A stretch of DNA of 64,000 nucleotides, taken from NCBI RefSeq assembly GCF_003003235.1, contig NZ_PVUE01000002.1, positions 372,001 to 436,000 of the forward strand, read 5' to 3'. The position numbers and the translations under genes are program-made. How positions within the stretch are numbered: the stretch's first letter is position 1; the number at the start of each line of letters is the position of its first letter. The notes beneath the pieces were generated by a model that did not search any database, was not told where the DNA came from, and saw only the letters and a list, made by a program, of their open reading frames with translations. Below, in pieces: positions 18,431 through 25,624 of the stretch. The DNA is from Antricoccus suffuscus. Its GTDB lineage: Bacteria > Actinomycetota > Actinomycetes > Mycobacteriales > Antricoccaceae.

Positions 18431-20005
18431 CTAGGCCGCGGTCGTGCGGGGTGGTGCTTGTCGGTTGATGGGGTAGGTGGTGTATTTGCGGCCGGTGGGG
18501 CTGATCCAGTCGATGCGCCCGTCGGTGTGCATCGTGGGTGTCCATCCGGTCTGGTGTTTGATGCGGTGGTGGAATTCGCAGAGTGCGGCGAGATTGGCAT
18601 CGGCGGTGGGCCCGGCGGGGTATGCGGTGACGTGGTCGAGGTGGCAGTAGACCGCTTTACGGGTGCAGCCGGGGAAGCGGCAGACGCCGTCTCGCGCGAC
18701 GATTCGGCGGCGCATGTCGGCGGGTGGCCGGTAGCGGGTGGTGCCGACGTCGTAGACGATCCCGGTGATCGGGTCGTTGACGATCCGTCGCCAGCGGGCG
18801 TCTGTGGCGAGCGTGCGGGCGAGGTCGGGGTCGATGGGTCCGAGTCCGTTGATCACCGCATGCGCGCGGAGGTCGGTGGTCGTCACGTTGGCGTCGGTCG
18901 CACCAGCCTCTTCTGAGGTACCGGTGTTGCTGGTGTTGCTGGCTGGGTCGGGTTGGTGGCTGCCGCAGGCCGGGCACGCCGGGCCGGCCTGTGTCGTGGC
19001 GCGGGCGGCGGTGTCGGCACCGGCCAGAATCGCCGCGGGGATCGTGACGTCGACGGTCACCAGGGGCGTGCGGGGCAGGGTGAGGTCGATGCACGCGGAT
19101 AGTTGCCGGATCAGGTCCCACATTTCGGTGACCTGCCCGGTCTCGGCCGGGTCGATAATCGTGTACTGCCCGTCTTCGTCGAAACAGGCCGTGCCCGGGT
19201 CGCCGGAGTGGTCGCGGGTGAACGCGGCCGGCCCGAGCACGCAGGTCAGGAGCGCGTCGGCGCGGCGCTGCTGGTGGGTACGGGTGTCGCCGGGCGCCGC
19301 GTCGCCGGCGAGGTCGTCCAGGGCGGTGGTGAACGCTTGGGCTTGGGCGAGGGGTAGTTCACCGAGCAGGTGCGCGATGTCGCCGTCGGGGCTGATCGCG
19401 ACGTACCGCTGAGACTGCCGGTTCTTACGGATCTTCTTGGCGATCGGTGTGCCGAGGACCGCGAGGAGGGCTGCGCGGATCCGGCGGCGCCATTGCGCGG
19501 TGTTGTCTCCTGCGGCGCGTGGCAGCACGATCGCGTCGAGTTCGGCGCATTGTTGATGGTGCAGCGCTTCGGTCTCGCGGATCAGGATGCGGAGTTTCTG
19601 TACAGTCATCCCGCTCGCGGGGTGCAGTAGCGCGGTGACGGCGTCCGGGTGGTTGGTGTGCGCGGCGAGGGCGTGGTTGATCCTGCTGCTGGCGGTGCTG
19701 AGGCTGAGCGCGCAGGCGGGCGCGTATTCGGCGAGCAGGATCTGCCGCGCCGATAGCCACGTGTCTACGCGCCAGTGCGGTCCGTGCGCGCGGACCGCGG
19801 CGGGGTCGGCGTCGGCTTCGAGGAACTGCGCGCAGTTACGGTGCGCGGTGACCAGGGCGGTGATTTCGGCGTGGTGGTGACGTGCCGCGGCCGTCTCGAG
19901 TGTGCTCAGGGTGGCGATTGCGGTGGTGAACTCTCCGCCGTAGAGCACGTCGTCATCGTTGATCAGGCCGATCGGGTCGTGGGGTGTTCTCCGGCTCCTA
20001 CGCAT
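18431..20005 (-). CDS. DUF222 / HNH endonuclease domain protein
   Basis: A 524-residue protein of the actinobacterial DUF222-HNH family, often present in many copies and related to the M. tuberculosis REP13E12 proteins. DUF222 covers about residues 35-330; a CPACGSH cysteine pair lies near 355. The HNH module at about 445-495 has CRFPGCTRKAVYCHLDHV, then ANLAALCEFHHRIKHQTGW, so zinc cysteines and catalytic histidines are all present. ATG 20005 is chosen because TACCAT lies 6 nt upstream. Function is unproven: nuclease, possibly selfish or defensive. No terminal repeats are visible. Confidence 0.88.
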   Translation of the reverse strand: MRRSRRTPHDPIGLINDDDVLYGGEFTTAIATLSTLETAAARHHHAEITALVTAHRNCAQFLEADADPAAVRAHGPHWRVDTWLSARQILLAEYAPACALSLSTASSRINHALAAHTNHPDAVTALLHPASGMTVQKLRILIRETEALHHQQCAELDAIVLPRAAGDNTAQWRRRIRAALLAVLGTPIAKKIRKNRQSQRYVAISPDGDIAHLLGELPLAQAQAFTTALDDLAGDAAPGDTRTHQQRRADALLTCVLGPAAFTRDHSGDPGTACFDEDGQYTIIDPAETGQVTEMWDLIRQLSACIDLTLPRTPLVTVDVTIPAAILAGADTAARATTQAGPACPACGSHQPDPASNTSNTGTSEEAGATDANVTTTDLRAHAVINGLGPIDPDLARTLATDARWRRIVNDPITGIVYDVGTTRYRPPADMRRRIVARDGVCRFPGCTRKAVYCHLDHVTAYPAGPTADANLAALCEFHHRIKHQTGWTPTMHTDGRIDWISPTGRKYTTYPINRQAPPRTTAA

Positions 20006-20011
20006 GTCTCG

Positions 20012-20017
20012 ATGGTA
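20012..20017 (-). promoter_or_regulatory. -10 hexamer of a leaderless transcript (TACCAT)
   Basis: TACCAT on the minus strand, 6 nt before ATG 20005, without a Shine-Dalgarno sequence. Confidence 0.45.
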
Positions 20018-20075
20018 GGACAGGTGTACGACAATTTTGAGGTTGTTCACAGGCCGCGTTGTGATGTGTCAGGAC

Positions 20076-20095
20076 ATCGGTGACAGTTCACCGAT
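20076..20095. repeat. Perfect inverted repeat upstream of the DUF222 gene
   Basis: ATCGGTGA and TCACCGAT around CAGT, 71 nt before the DUF222 start. It may be an operator for that gene or a weak hairpin downstream of the DJ-1 gene. No T-run follows on either side. Confidence 0.4.
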
Positions 20096-20160
20096 TCGTA
20101 GTTGTCTGAGCCGAGGCCACGATTCACCGGATCGAACGAAAGGTCAGTGACGGACCTGCG

Positions 20161-20799
20161 CTAGGCGCGGACTTTGTTGTTCTCCTTGGCCCGTGCTAGC
20201 ACCTCCGGGCCCGCCTTGGCCAGGGACCCGCTGTCGAACGGCGGCTGCGGGTCGTACTCGATGAACAGCTGCGCCGCCTTCGCCGCGGTCTCGTCGACGA
20301 GATGCGCAGCGAGCGTCAAGGCCATGTCGATGCCGCTGGAAACGCCCGCCGAAGTGACGATTCGGCGCTCCCAATGCGGTACGACGCGATCCTCGACGGC
20401 AGTTGCACCGAGGGTGTTCAGCAGGTCGTAGACGCCCCAGTGCGTGGCAGCGGTAAGTCCGTCGAGCAGACCGGTTGCGGCAATTACCAAGGCGCCTGAG
20501 CAGACGGAGGTCACCAATGCGCCGCCGTCGTACGCGCCGCGTACCCAATCGAGGATGCGTTTGTCCTTGATCAGCGTGCGCGTACCGATCCCGCCGGGCA
20601 TCAGCAGTACATCAGGATTCGGCATGTCCTCGAATGTCGCGTCGACGATCAGCCCGAGCATGCCGTTCTCGGTACGGACCTCGCCGCGCTCGTGCCCGAC
20701 GAAGGTCACCTCGAACTCCGGGATGCGTTGCAGAACCTCGTACGGTCCGATCGCGTCGAGTGCGGTAATCCTTGGAAACAGGGCGATCGCTAGCTTCAT
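20161..20799 (-). CDS. DJ-1/PfpI family protein (isonitrile-hydratase-like)
   Basis: A 212-residue DJ-1/PfpI fold. Strand-turn motif LLMPGGIGTRTL near residue 60 and nucleophile elbow SVCSGALVIAATGLLDG near 100 with the conserved Cys, then THWGVYDLL. This set resembles the isonitrile hydratase/GlxA-amidase branch. ATG 20799 is chosen because AAAGGA lies 5 nt upstream. It is 31 nt downstream of a GlxA-type regulator on the same strand, so the regulator probably controls it. Substrate unknown. Confidence 0.88.
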   Translation of the reverse strand: MKLAIALFPRITALDAIGPYEVLQRIPEFEVTFVGHERGEVRTENGMLGLIVDATFEDMPNPDVLLMPGGIGTRTLIKDKRILDWVRGAYDGGALVTSVCSGALVIAATGLLDGLTAATHWGVYDLLNTLGATAVEDRVVPHWERRIVTSAGVSSGIDMALTLAAHLVDETAAKAAQLFIEYDPQPPFDSGSLAKAGPEVLARAKENNKVRA

Positions 20800-20830
20800 G
20801 GTGTCCTTTCGGTCGTGGATAGTTCGGGAG

Positions 20831-21814
20831 TCATACGTTGCCGAATCTGCCTCGATAGTGATCCGGGGCGATGCCGACGTGGCGTATGAACGCGCGGCGC
20901 ATCGTCTCTGCCGTGCCAAACCCGCAACGGTGGGCGATTGAGTTTGTCGTGCCGTCACGCTTCTCCAGCAGGACGCGGGCAGTGCGCACTCGCGCATCCT
21001 CGACGTACCGGGCAGGGGAGACGCCGACCTCCCGAAGGAAGACTCGGGTGAAGTTGCGTTCACTCATCCCGACTTTCGTGGCCAGTACGCCGACCCGATG
21101 ATCGGCCGCCGGGTCCGCCGCGACCAGATTCTGAGCCTCGCGGATGGGTGAGAGTCGCGCCCGCGGCGCCCAGCTGGGCATCGCGAACTGACTCTGACTG
21201 CCTGGCCGGTGCAGAAACATCACCAACCAGCGAGCGATTGTCTGAGATGCCTCGTGACCGAGGTCTGTCTGCACGAGGGCCAACGCGAGGTCGATACCCG
21301 CCGTGACACCTGCCGAGCTCCAGAGGTCCTCGTCGTGACGGTAGATCGGATCGGTATTGACCGCAGCCTCGGGGAACTCGTTCTGTAGCTGCTCGCCGTA
21401 CGCCCAGTGCGTCGTCACCTCACGCCCGACCAGGAGCCCGGCACGGCCGGCGATGAAAGCGCCCGTGCACACGGTTGCGACTCTCCGGGCCCTGGGGGCG
21501 GCACGCGTAAGCCAGCGGACAGTGGGGTCGTCGCTGGCGAGGTGCCGTGCGCCGAATCCGCCAGGTACGACGATCGTGTCGATGCCGGCGGTGTTGAGGG
21601 GGAGCTTGTCGGTGAGCAGCGTGAGGCCACTCGAGGTGCGGACCGTTCCCGCGGCACTGACTAGCGCGCATTCGTATGGCTCGTCGTCCGCGTCAGGCCG
21701 CCGGATCTTGTTGGCGCTGGCGAAAACCTCAAGAGGACCGGTGATATCGAGTGACTGCACATCGTTGAAACACAGCACGACCACGCGTCGCGGGTCCGGC
21801 GATGTCGTGGTCAT
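20831..21814 (-). CDS. GlxA family transcriptional regulator (DJ-1 fold plus AraC HTH)
   Basis: A 327-residue regulator with an N-terminal DJ-1-like ligand domain (VVLCFNDVQSLDITGPLEVF at 11-30, IVVPGGFG near 85, TVCTGAFIAGRAGLL near 110) and a C-terminal AraC DNA-binding domain (about 215-327: GMSERNFTRVFLREVGVSPARY, then IAHRCGFGTAETMRRAF as the second HTH; each shown shorter in the protein than 23 residues). It probably senses a small molecule and switches on the DJ-1 enzyme gene. ATG 21814 leaves a GGAG 2 nt upstream, so the start is not certain. Confidence 0.9.
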   Translation of the reverse strand: MTTTSPDPRRVVVLCFNDVQSLDITGPLEVFASANKIRRPDADDEPYECALVSAAGTVRTSSGLTLLTDKLPLNTAGIDTIVVPGGFGARHLASDDPTVRWLTRAAPRARRVATVCTGAFIAGRAGLLVGREVTTHWAYGEQLQNEFPEAAVNTDPIYRHDEDLWSSAGVTAGIDLALALVQTDLGHEASQTIARWLVMFLHRPGSQSQFAMPSWAPRARLSPIREAQNLVAADPAADHRVGVLATKVGMSERNFTRVFLREVGVSPARYVEDARVRTARVLLEKRDGTTNSIAHRCGFGTAETMRRAFIRHVGIAPDHYRGRFGNV

Positions 21815-21899
21815 GGCTCCATACTGCCGTGGCAACGATCTGGCGTAAATGTCAAGATGCCCACAGATCCCGCCAACTCACGAAACAGCGGAATGCAGA

Positions 21900-21928
21900 A
21901 TGGGCCGGCCCAGATCGGGCCGGCCCAT
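21900..21928 (-). terminator. Perfect GC hairpin after a thiolase gene
   Basis: A 12-bp perfect stem (ATGGGCCGGCCC with GGGCCGGCCCAT) and a 5-nt loop, 13 nt past the stop of the minus-strand thiolase. A short T-containing stretch follows on that strand. The stem is symmetrical and could also stop transcription from the other side. Confidence 0.65.
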
Positions 21929-21941
21929 CGAGAAGTGCGTG

Positions 21942-23141
21942 TTAGTTAGCGGATTCGAAGACCGCCGCCATGCCCTGGCCACCGCCGACGCACATTGTCT
22001 CCAGGCCGTACTTTGCGTCACGCCGCTTCATCTCGTGCAGCAGCGAGGTCGCGATGCGTACGCCGGTCGCGCCGATCGGGTGGCCGAGCGAGATGCCGCC
22101 GCCGTTGACGTTGAGCTTGTCCATGTCCGACCAACCCCAGCCCTTGAGGACGGCGAGCACCTGGCAGGCAAACGCTTCGTTGAGCTCGACCAGATCCATG
22201 TCGTCGAGGGTGAGGCCAATCTTCGGCATCAGCTTGGCGACAGCGGGGACCGGGCCGAAGCCCATGGTGCCGGGCTCGCAGCCAACCGCGGTCCAGCCCT
22301 TGAGGAAGCCCATCGGCTCAAGGTTGAACTCGTCTAGCTTGTCCTCGGCGACGATCAGAACGGCTGCCGAAGCGTCGTTTTGCTGGCTCGCATTCCCGGC
22401 GGTGACCACGCCGTCCTTGACCAGGCTGCGTAGTTTGCCGAGGGTCTCGATCGTCGTGTTGGGACGGACGCCTTCGTCTTTGGAGACCACGACCGGGTCG
22501 CCCTTGCGCTGGGGGACGGTCACCGGGACGGTCTCCTCTTCGAAGCGACCTGCCTCCCACGCGGCGTGCGCACGATGCTGGCTCTGCAGCGCGTAAGCGT
22601 CGGACTCGTCGCGGGTGATGCCGTATTCGGTCGCGAGGTTTTCGGCGGTTTCGATCATCCCGGAGATCTCGCCGTACCGCCACACCGGCTGGGAACGTTC
22701 GCGACCGCGGTCCAGACGGTCGTGCAGCGTGGAGCCACCGGAACGTGCGCCCCACCGCAAGTCGGTCGTGTAGTGCTCGATGTTGCTCATGCTCTCGACC
22801 CCGCCGGCGAGTACGACGTCCGCGGCACCGCTTTCGATCATCATCGATGCGGTCACGATGGCCTGAAGGCCACCGCCACAGCGGCGATCGAGCTGGATCC
22901 CCGGAACGTGGGTCGGCAGTCCGGCCTGCAGCGCAGCCCAGCGGCCGACGCAGGGTACCTCGGAGCTGGCGTAGGACTGGGCGAACACAACGTCCTCGAT
23001 CACTTCCGGATCGATACCGGAGCGTTTGACGACCTCGGTGATCACATGAGCGGCGAGCTCCTCAACGGGGACTGGGCGCAGCGATCCGCCGTACGTGCCG
23101 ACAGGCGTGCGGACAGGGGAAACGAGCGCGGCTCTTCTCAT
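21942..23141 (-). CDS. Acetyl-CoA C-acetyltransferase / thiolase
   Basis: A 399-residue thiolase. N-terminus ALVSPVRTPVGTYGG, nucleophile region LDRRCGGGLQAIVT (G where S is usual after CG), GNASQQNDASAAVL, NEAFACQ, GGGISLGHPIGATG with the catalytic His, and TMCVGGGQGMA with the second Cys. It stands alone, away from other beta-oxidation genes, which suits a biosynthetic or general acetoacetyl-CoA role, but this is inference. GAGGAG lies upstream of ATG 23141. It is one of three thiolases in the window. Confidence 0.92.
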   Translation of the reverse strand: MRRAALVSPVRTPVGTYGGSLRPVPVEELAAHVITEVVKRSGIDPEVIEDVVFAQSYASSEVPCVGRWAALQAGLPTHVPGIQLDRRCGGGLQAIVTASMMIESGAADVVLAGGVESMSNIEHYTTDLRWGARSGGSTLHDRLDRGRERSQPVWRYGEISGMIETAENLATEYGITRDESDAYALQSQHRAHAAWEAGRFEEETVPVTVPQRKGDPVVVSKDEGVRPNTTIETLGKLRSLVKDGVVTAGNASQQNDASAAVLIVAEDKLDEFNLEPMGFLKGWTAVGCEPGTMGFGPVPAVAKLMPKIGLTLDDMDLVELNEAFACQVLAVLKGWGWSDMDKLNVNGGGISLGHPIGATGVRIATSLLHEMKRRDAKYGLETMCVGGGQGMAAVFESAN

Positions 23142-23199
23142 GATGGTGGTACTCCTCAGTGACGGGGCGGACGGCTACGAATAGTTCGACCTCGGTTGC

Positions 23200-23625
23200 C
23201 TAGGCCTTCGGCTCGAGGGTCAAACTAACCGAGTTAATGCAGTATCGATCATCGGTCGGTGTGGCATAACCCTCACCATGAAAAACGTGGCCGAGGTGGG
23301 AATGGCAGGCACGGCAGAGAACCTCGACGCGGGTCATGCCGAGTGTTGAGTCTTCGCGCAGGATCACGGCGTCGGACTCGGAAGGTGCATAGAAGCTCGG
23401 CCACCCGCAGTGACTGCCGAACTTCGTGTCGGAGCGGAACAACTCGGCACCGCAAGCGCGGCACTGATACACGCCCTCGGTCTCGGTGTCGACGTACTCT
23501 CCGGTGAACGGACGCTCGGTAGCGGCCTGCCGAAGGACCGCGAACTCTTCGTCGTTGAGCTGCTGGCGCCACTGCTCGTCGGTCTTGTCGACGGTGGGCG
23601 CTGGTTCAGTTGCATGAGAAGTCAT
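23200..23625 (-). CDS. msrB: Peptide-methionine (R)-S-oxide reductase
   Basis: A 141-residue enzyme that reduces methionine-R-sulfoxide in proteins. Two zinc CxxC pairs (YQCRACGAELF and LCRACHSHLG), substrate-binding GSHCGWPSFY, HVFHGEG and catalytic Cys in RYCINSVSL. ATG 23625 is chosen at the start of MTSHATEP; the GGAGG before it is only 1 nt away, too close for a ribosome site, while TACCGT lies 6 nt upstream. It is divergent from the primase-polymerase gene. Confidence 0.95.
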   Translation of the reverse strand: MTSHATEPAPTVDKTDEQWRQQLNDEEFAVLRQAATERPFTGEYVDTETEGVYQCRACGAELFRSDTKFGSHCGWPSFYAPSESDAVILREDSTLGMTRVEVLCRACHSHLGHVFHGEGYATPTDDRYCINSVSLTLEPKA

Positions 23626-23631
23626 GCCTCC

Positions 23632-23637
23632 ACGGTA
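23632..23637 (-). promoter_or_regulatory. -10 hexamer of a leaderless transcript (TACCGT)
   Basis: TACCGT on the minus strand, 6 nt before the msrB ATG at 23625. The same short spacing is seen at several other starts in this window. Confidence 0.45.
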
Positions 23638-23776
23638 CGTCGCTGCCGCCACGGTCGCGAGACCTTGGTATCGGATCTGTCCAGGTTTCGAAGTAGCATC
23701 GCTTGAACTCGGCTGGGCGCGTTTCGTTGTGACCACACAATGGCCCCTGTGCGACCAGGCGGAGGAAGGCTAGGCA

Positions 23777-24856
23777 ATGGCAAAGACTCCAGCAGCGCAC
23801 CTGCAAGTTGGCGAACGCGACGTCCGTGTGTCGTCACCTGATCGGGTCGTGTTCGAGGCCACGGATCGGACGCCTGCTCTGACGAAGTTGGAGGTTTGCT
23901 CCTACTTCGCCGCCGTGTCTGAGGCACTCATGACCAGCATCGGTGAGCGGCCGTGCGCCCTCGAACGATGGCCTAACGGCTACCGCGACGGCATGACACT
24001 GACAACCCCAGAGAAGGAGGGGGATGGGTTCTACTCCAAGCGCCTGCCAAAGGGAGCTCCCGAGTGGGTAGAGACGGTGCGCGTGGCAACCCCCAACGGC
24101 AGGCCCATCGATGAGTTGTGTGCGAGCGAACCCGCTGCATTCGTGTGGGCCGCACAGATGGGCACGCTGACCTTCCATCCATGGCCGGTACGCCGGCCCG
24201 ATGTCGACCATCCCGACGAGCTGCGTATCGATCTTGACCCTCAACCCGAAGCGACTTTCGGCGACGTGCGAAGGGTCGCGATGGCAGCCAGAGAACTCTT
24301 GGAGGAGCTCGGTCTGAGGAGCTACCCGAAGACCAGTGGCAGTCGTGGCATCCATGTATATGTCCGCATCGAGCCGCGGTGGACCTTTGACGAGGTGCGC
24401 CACGCCGCCATCGGTCTGGGTAGGGAACTTGCGCGTCGCGACGATTCAGTCACCACGGCGTGGTGGAAGGAACAGCGAGGGGAGTCCTCAGTCTTCTTGG
24501 ACTACAACCAGAATCTGCGTGATCGCAGTGTCGCCTCTGCGTGGAGCGTGCGGGCGAGGGCGGGTGCTCCGGTCTCGACACCAATGACGTGGGAGCGATT
24601 GGCCGAAACTACTTCACCGCACGCCTTCAACGTCACTACCGTCGTGGATTACCTCGCCGATGGTGACCCGTGGGCTGGCATGAACGAGACGGCTAATGAC
24701 ATCACGCCGCTGCTGGACCTGTGGCAGTCGCTGCCGGGTGGCGAGCTCAACTGGCCACCCGAATACCCGAAGATGCCTGGCGAGCCTCCGCGAGTACAGC
24801 CGTCCAAGAAGGTCGAGGGTCATTGGGATGAACACGGCAATCGAATGGCTCAGTAG
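23777..24856 (+). CDS. LigD-type primase-polymerase (AEP superfamily, Prim-PolC-like)
   Basis: A 359-residue stand-alone polymerase domain of the kind joined to LigD in bacterial end joining; stand-alone Prim-PolC (Rv3730c) acts in gap repair. Metal-binding motif ELRIDLDPQPEATFGDV near residue 150, nucleotide-binding SGSRGIHVYVRI near 190, and FLDYNQNLRDR near 240 are present; FYSKRLPKGAPEWV near 75 is also typical. GGAGGAAGG precedes ATG 23777. Unlike its neighbours the gene uses AGG/AGA arginine codons at several places, which suggests transfer. LigC is 15 kb away rather than adjacent; Ku is not in the window. Confidence 0.88.
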   Translation: MAKTPAAHLQVGERDVRVSSPDRVVFEATDRTPALTKLEVCSYFAAVSEALMTSIGERPCALERWPNGYRDGMTLTTPEKEGDGFYSKRLPKGAPEWVETVRVATPNGRPIDELCASEPAAFVWAAQMGTLTFHPWPVRRPDVDHPDELRIDLDPQPEATFGDVRRVAMAARELLEELGLRSYPKTSGSRGIHVYVRIEPRWTFDEVRHAAIGLGRELARRDDSVTTAWWKEQRGESSVFLDYNQNLRDRSVASAWSVRARAGAPVSTPMTWERLAETTSPHAFNVTTVVDYLADGDPWAGMNETANDITPLLDLWQSLPGGELNWPPEYPKMPGEPPRVQPSKKVEGHWDEHGNRMAQ

Positions 24857-24877
24857 CGAGCACGTGCGGTGCTGCCG

Positions 24878-25531
24878 CTAGCTGGTGCGGGCCGGCGCAC
24901 GCCTGATCAGCAGTCGGGCCGGGATCAGCAGCAGCAGACCATACAGCGCAGCATCGGCAAGCCACCAGCTCACCGCGAAGCAGAGCGCAAAAACGGCGGT
25001 CGTCAGCCACGTCGACCGCATCTGTATCGCCGTGACGATCTGCGAGGCCTGGCCCGACTCTATTTCGTAGCGACGCATCACGCCGAGTGCGATCAGCGCC
25101 CCGCTGAGACTGATCACAAGCAACGTACCCAGATACAGAGGGACGGCCCCGCCATTGTCGGTGCGGCCGAGCAGCGCCGTTGGGAACGGCAGGAATGCGA
25201 TCGAGAGCAGCCATATCCCGTGCAGTCCCGTCACGCCTCGCGCATTGTGGTTGGGGAATGCGCTATAGAGCCGGTCGTGGGTGGTCCAGAATTGGTAGAT
25301 CACGAAGAATGAGAGTGCGAACGCAAAAAACGGTCCGACGTTGTCGACAAACATCGAGCCGAACCCTAGTTTGCTGGCTTCGGGGACCAGGTCTATCAAC
25401 GGCAGCACCAACAAGGTCATCGCGATCGCTGCGACGCCATCGGTCAGAGCTATCGTCCTGGCGGGCGATCGGGACGTGGTGTCAGGGTCAGGCATCGGGC
25501 CGGCATCACCGGATTCATCTGGTCGCTGCAT
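24878..25531 (-). CDS. TMEM175-like potassium channel family protein (DUF1211)
   Basis: A 217-residue membrane protein with about six transmembrane segments. The first helix carries ALTDGVAAIAMTLLVLPL, the FSDG-type selectivity-helix signature of bacterial TMEM175 channels (here TDG). Single-repeat proteins of this length are expected to form tetramers and conduct K+; selectivity here is inference. ATG 25531 is used; ATG 25567 would add 12 residues. Neither has a clear ribosome site. It is divergent from recQ by about 90 bp. Confidence 0.8.
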   Translation of the reverse strand: MQRPDESGDAGPMPDPDTTSRSPARTIALTDGVAAIAMTLLVLPLIDLVPEASKLGFGSMFVDNVGPFFAFALSFFVIYQFWTTHDRLYSAFPNHNARGVTGLHGIWLLSIAFLPFPTALLGRTDNGGAVPLYLGTLLVISLSGALIALGVMRRYEIESGQASQIVTAIQMRSTWLTTAVFALCFAVSWWLADAALYGLLLLIPARLLIRRAPARTS

Positions 25532-25611
25532 GGCAACAGTCTGCTCTGGGGATAGCAAGAGGGACATTTGAGGGTTGTGGATGATGGTGCGCACGTGTCG
25601 GCGCGGACCCC

Positions 25612-25617
25612 TAGGGT
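25612..25617 (+). promoter_or_regulatory. -10 hexamer of a leaderless transcript (TAGGGT)
   Basis: TAGGGT followed by exactly 7 nt and ATG 25625 of the RecQ gene; no convincing Shine-Dalgarno spacing. Confidence 0.5.
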
Positions 25618-25624
25618 CGTGGTC

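Noticed and set aside
18323-18916. Plus-strand ORF across the 3' end of the DUF222 gene
   Set aside because: Glycine/valine-rich shadow with no domain; it overlaps the HNH-coding end.
20076-20095. Transposon terminal repeat for the DUF222 gene
   Set aside because: Only one copy next to the start; no matching inverted repeat at the 3' end and no target-site duplication.
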